A stretch of 6,808 bases of DNA from Actinomycetota bacterium (GTDB lineage Bacteria; Actinomycetota; Humimicrobiia; Humimicrobiales; Humimicrobiaceae): positions 4,222 through 11,029 of the forward strand of contig JAMDDL010000147.1 of the NCBI GenBank assembly GCA_023488645.1. The letters are read 5' to 3'. Below are positions 5,891 through 6,808 of this stretch, in pieces. Made by a program: the position numbers and the translations under genes. The notes below the pieces were generated by a model, which saw only the letters and a list, made by a program, of their open reading frames with translations, was not told the DNA's origin and did no database searches. Every line of letters begins with the position of its first letter. Position 1 is the stretch's first letter.

Positions 5891-6724
5891 ATGACTGTGA
5901 AAAAAATAAAATTTATATCAGTTTCATTTATCATAGTTATTTTTATTGCATTTTCTGCTGTAATTTTGCCGGGCTGTATAGGGCAGAAACCGCCAAGGTA
6001 TACAAATGAATCCGTAACAACCCAGACAGTTACAGATGAAACTGTTTATGGAAGCACTGCAGATTCCCAAAAAACACCTGCACTTAGTGGGGCAAAAACA
6101 ATTGTTGTAACCAGTGAACAAACAGTAAAAGTTATGCCGGATATTGTAATGGTAAATATAATAATTTCAACTGAAAAACCTTCAAGCGAGGAAGCAGTAA
6201 ATGAAAATTCAAAAGAAACGCAGAATGTAATAACTGCCATAAAAGCATCCGGTGATAGTGATTTAAAAATTGAGACTACAGGATATATCCTTCGCCCTTT
6301 ATATAATTATGTTGAAAATAAACCGCCTGTCATATATGCATTTAATGCGGTAACCACCTTGCTTGTTACAACTCAAAAAATAGAAAAAATAGGAACTGTT
6401 ATATCAACTGCAGTAGAAGCTGGCGCAACTGACATTTCTTCAATAAATTACGATTTAAGTGATGATGCTAAAAAAGCTGCAAAAAAGGAAGCTTTAACTA
6501 AAGCAGTAAAAGATGCAAATGATAAGGCTGATGCAATTGCCAAAGCAATGGCCGCAGATATTGTTGAAATTTATTCGGTAAATGAAGGAGGCACATCTTA
6601 TCCGGGACCTATAAAGTATGAAACTTCTGATCAGTTAAAAGCTGCCAATGCTGCTGTTCCAGTCATATTGCCGCAGGAACTTGAATTAAAGGCAAACATA
6701 TCAGTAATTTATATTTTCAAGTAA
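5891..6724 (+). CDS. SIMPL-domain (DUF541) lipoprotein
   Basis: A 277-residue exported protein. Residues 3-7 carry Lys (KKIK), 8-26 are hydrophobic, and LPGC (26-29) reads as a lipobox with C29 as the lipidated residue. Pro just two places before the Cys is unusual. A Thr/Ser/Gln-rich linker (about 36-66) leads to one SIMPL domain (about 69-277). Family marks are KVMPDIVMVNI (80-90, the PD.a.v strand), an ETTGYILRPLYNY block (128-140), GATDISSINYDLSD (178-191), an Ala/Lys-rich helix (194-222) and a closing beta strand ANISVIYIF. Relatives include E. coli YggE and Brucella BP26, which forms large ring-like oligomers outside the cytoplasm; their precise role is unclear. It should sit on the outer face of the membrane, held by lipid. 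It is the last gene before likely terminators. Whether it belongs functionally with the leuS operon is unknown. Confidence 0.88.
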   Translation: MTVKKIKFISVSFIIVIFIAFSAVILPGCIGQKPPRYTNESVTTQTVTDETVYGSTADSQKTPALSGAKTIVVTSEQTVKVMPDIVMVNIIISTEKPSSEEAVNENSKETQNVITAIKASGDSDLKIETTGYILRPLYNYVENKPPVIYAFNAVTTLLVTTQKIEKIGTVISTAVEAGATDISSINYDLSDDAKKAAKKEALTKAVKDANDKADAIAKAMAADIVEIYSVNEGGTSYPGPIKYETSDQLKAANAAVPVILPQELELKANISVIYIFK

Positions 6725-6739
6725 TAAAAAGCTGTTACG

Positions 6740-6782
6740 TTATCATAAAAATTATATAGCAATTTTTTGATAATTGTCTTTT
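6740..6782 (+). terminator. AT-rich hairpin after the SIMPL gene, likely terminator
   Basis: The left arm (6740-6753, beginning TTATCA) pairs with the right arm (6761-6773, ending TGATAA) over 13 bp with one bulged T at 6746 and a 7-nt loop. A TTGTCTTTT stretch follows. Only one G-C pair is present, so the stem is weak in energy, but it is nearly perfect and stands 15 nt after the last stop codon. Confidence 0.55.
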
Positions 6783-6808
6783 AATTGTAAAAGATTATTT
6801 ATTTTTAT
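6777..6808 (+). terminator. Second short hairpin with T-rich tail
   Basis: TCTTTTA (6777-6783) pairs with TAAAAGA (6788-6794) over 7 bp around an ATTG loop. A TTATTTATTTTTAT tail follows to the window edge. With the preceding hairpin it could form a tandem terminator. The stem is short and has a single G-C pair, and the window ends here, so the tail may be cut off. Confidence 0.45.

Noticed and set aside
943..6240. Minus-strand open frames of 62-95 codons opposite the LCP, leuS and SIMPL genes
   Set aside because: They lie wholly or mostly inside strongly supported + strand genes, have low-complexity translations (Ser/Phe/Leu/Ile-rich) typical of antisense reads of AT-rich genes, and show no family motif.

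Overview
This is an AT-rich bacterial window, roughly two-thirds A+T by eye. It holds one tightly packed block of six genes, all on the + strand: the 3' end of nadD, then yqeK, an LCP/LytR-family membrane protein, rsfS, leuS and a SIMPL-domain lipoprotein. AGA/AGG arginine codons, AAA/GAA-rich genes, at least one TTG start and TGA used as an ordinary stop suggest a low-GC bacterium with the standard genetic code. The order nadD-yqeK-LCP-rsfS-leuS is one I associate with Clostridia-like Firmicutes and some related or deep Gram-positive-type lineages. The LCP and LytR_C domains also point to a Gram-positive-type envelope. A low-GC actinobacterial or other uncultured lineage is possible. The taxon cannot be fixed from this sequence alone.

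Layout. Positions 1-176 encode the last 57 residues of NadD (NAD biosynthesis). yqeK (160-846) starts inside nadD and encodes an HD-domain Ap4A hydrolase. The LCP-family gene (830-2794) starts inside yqeK. Both overlaps are 17 bp. A 49-nt stretch with an unclear start codon leads into rsfS (about 2808 or 2844 to 3224), a ribosome-silencing factor. After a 77-nt gap comes leuS (3302-5836), a full-length bacterial leucyl-tRNA synthetase starting at TTG. After 54 nt comes the SIMPL (DUF541) lipoprotein gene (5891-6724). The window ends in two back-to-back AT-rich hairpins with T-rich tails, which probably terminate the operon.

How the genes may work together. The first five are housekeeping functions around NAD supply, dinucleoside-polyphosphate clearance, ribosome silencing and tRNA charging, with a cell-envelope protein between them. 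The overlaps and short gaps suggest one transcript. No convincing internal promoter and no T-box leader for leuS was seen.

The most unusual item is the LCP protein. It has a 120-residue highly acidic cytoplasmic tail, one membrane helix, an LCP-like domain that lacks almost all of the family's conserved arginines, and two tandem LytR_C domains. It looks like a non-catalytic LCP relative rather than an ordinary wall-polymer ligase. Nothing else in the window suggests a new defence, mobile or RNA-based system. No tRNA, rRNA, CRISPR, insertion sequence or phage gene was seen.
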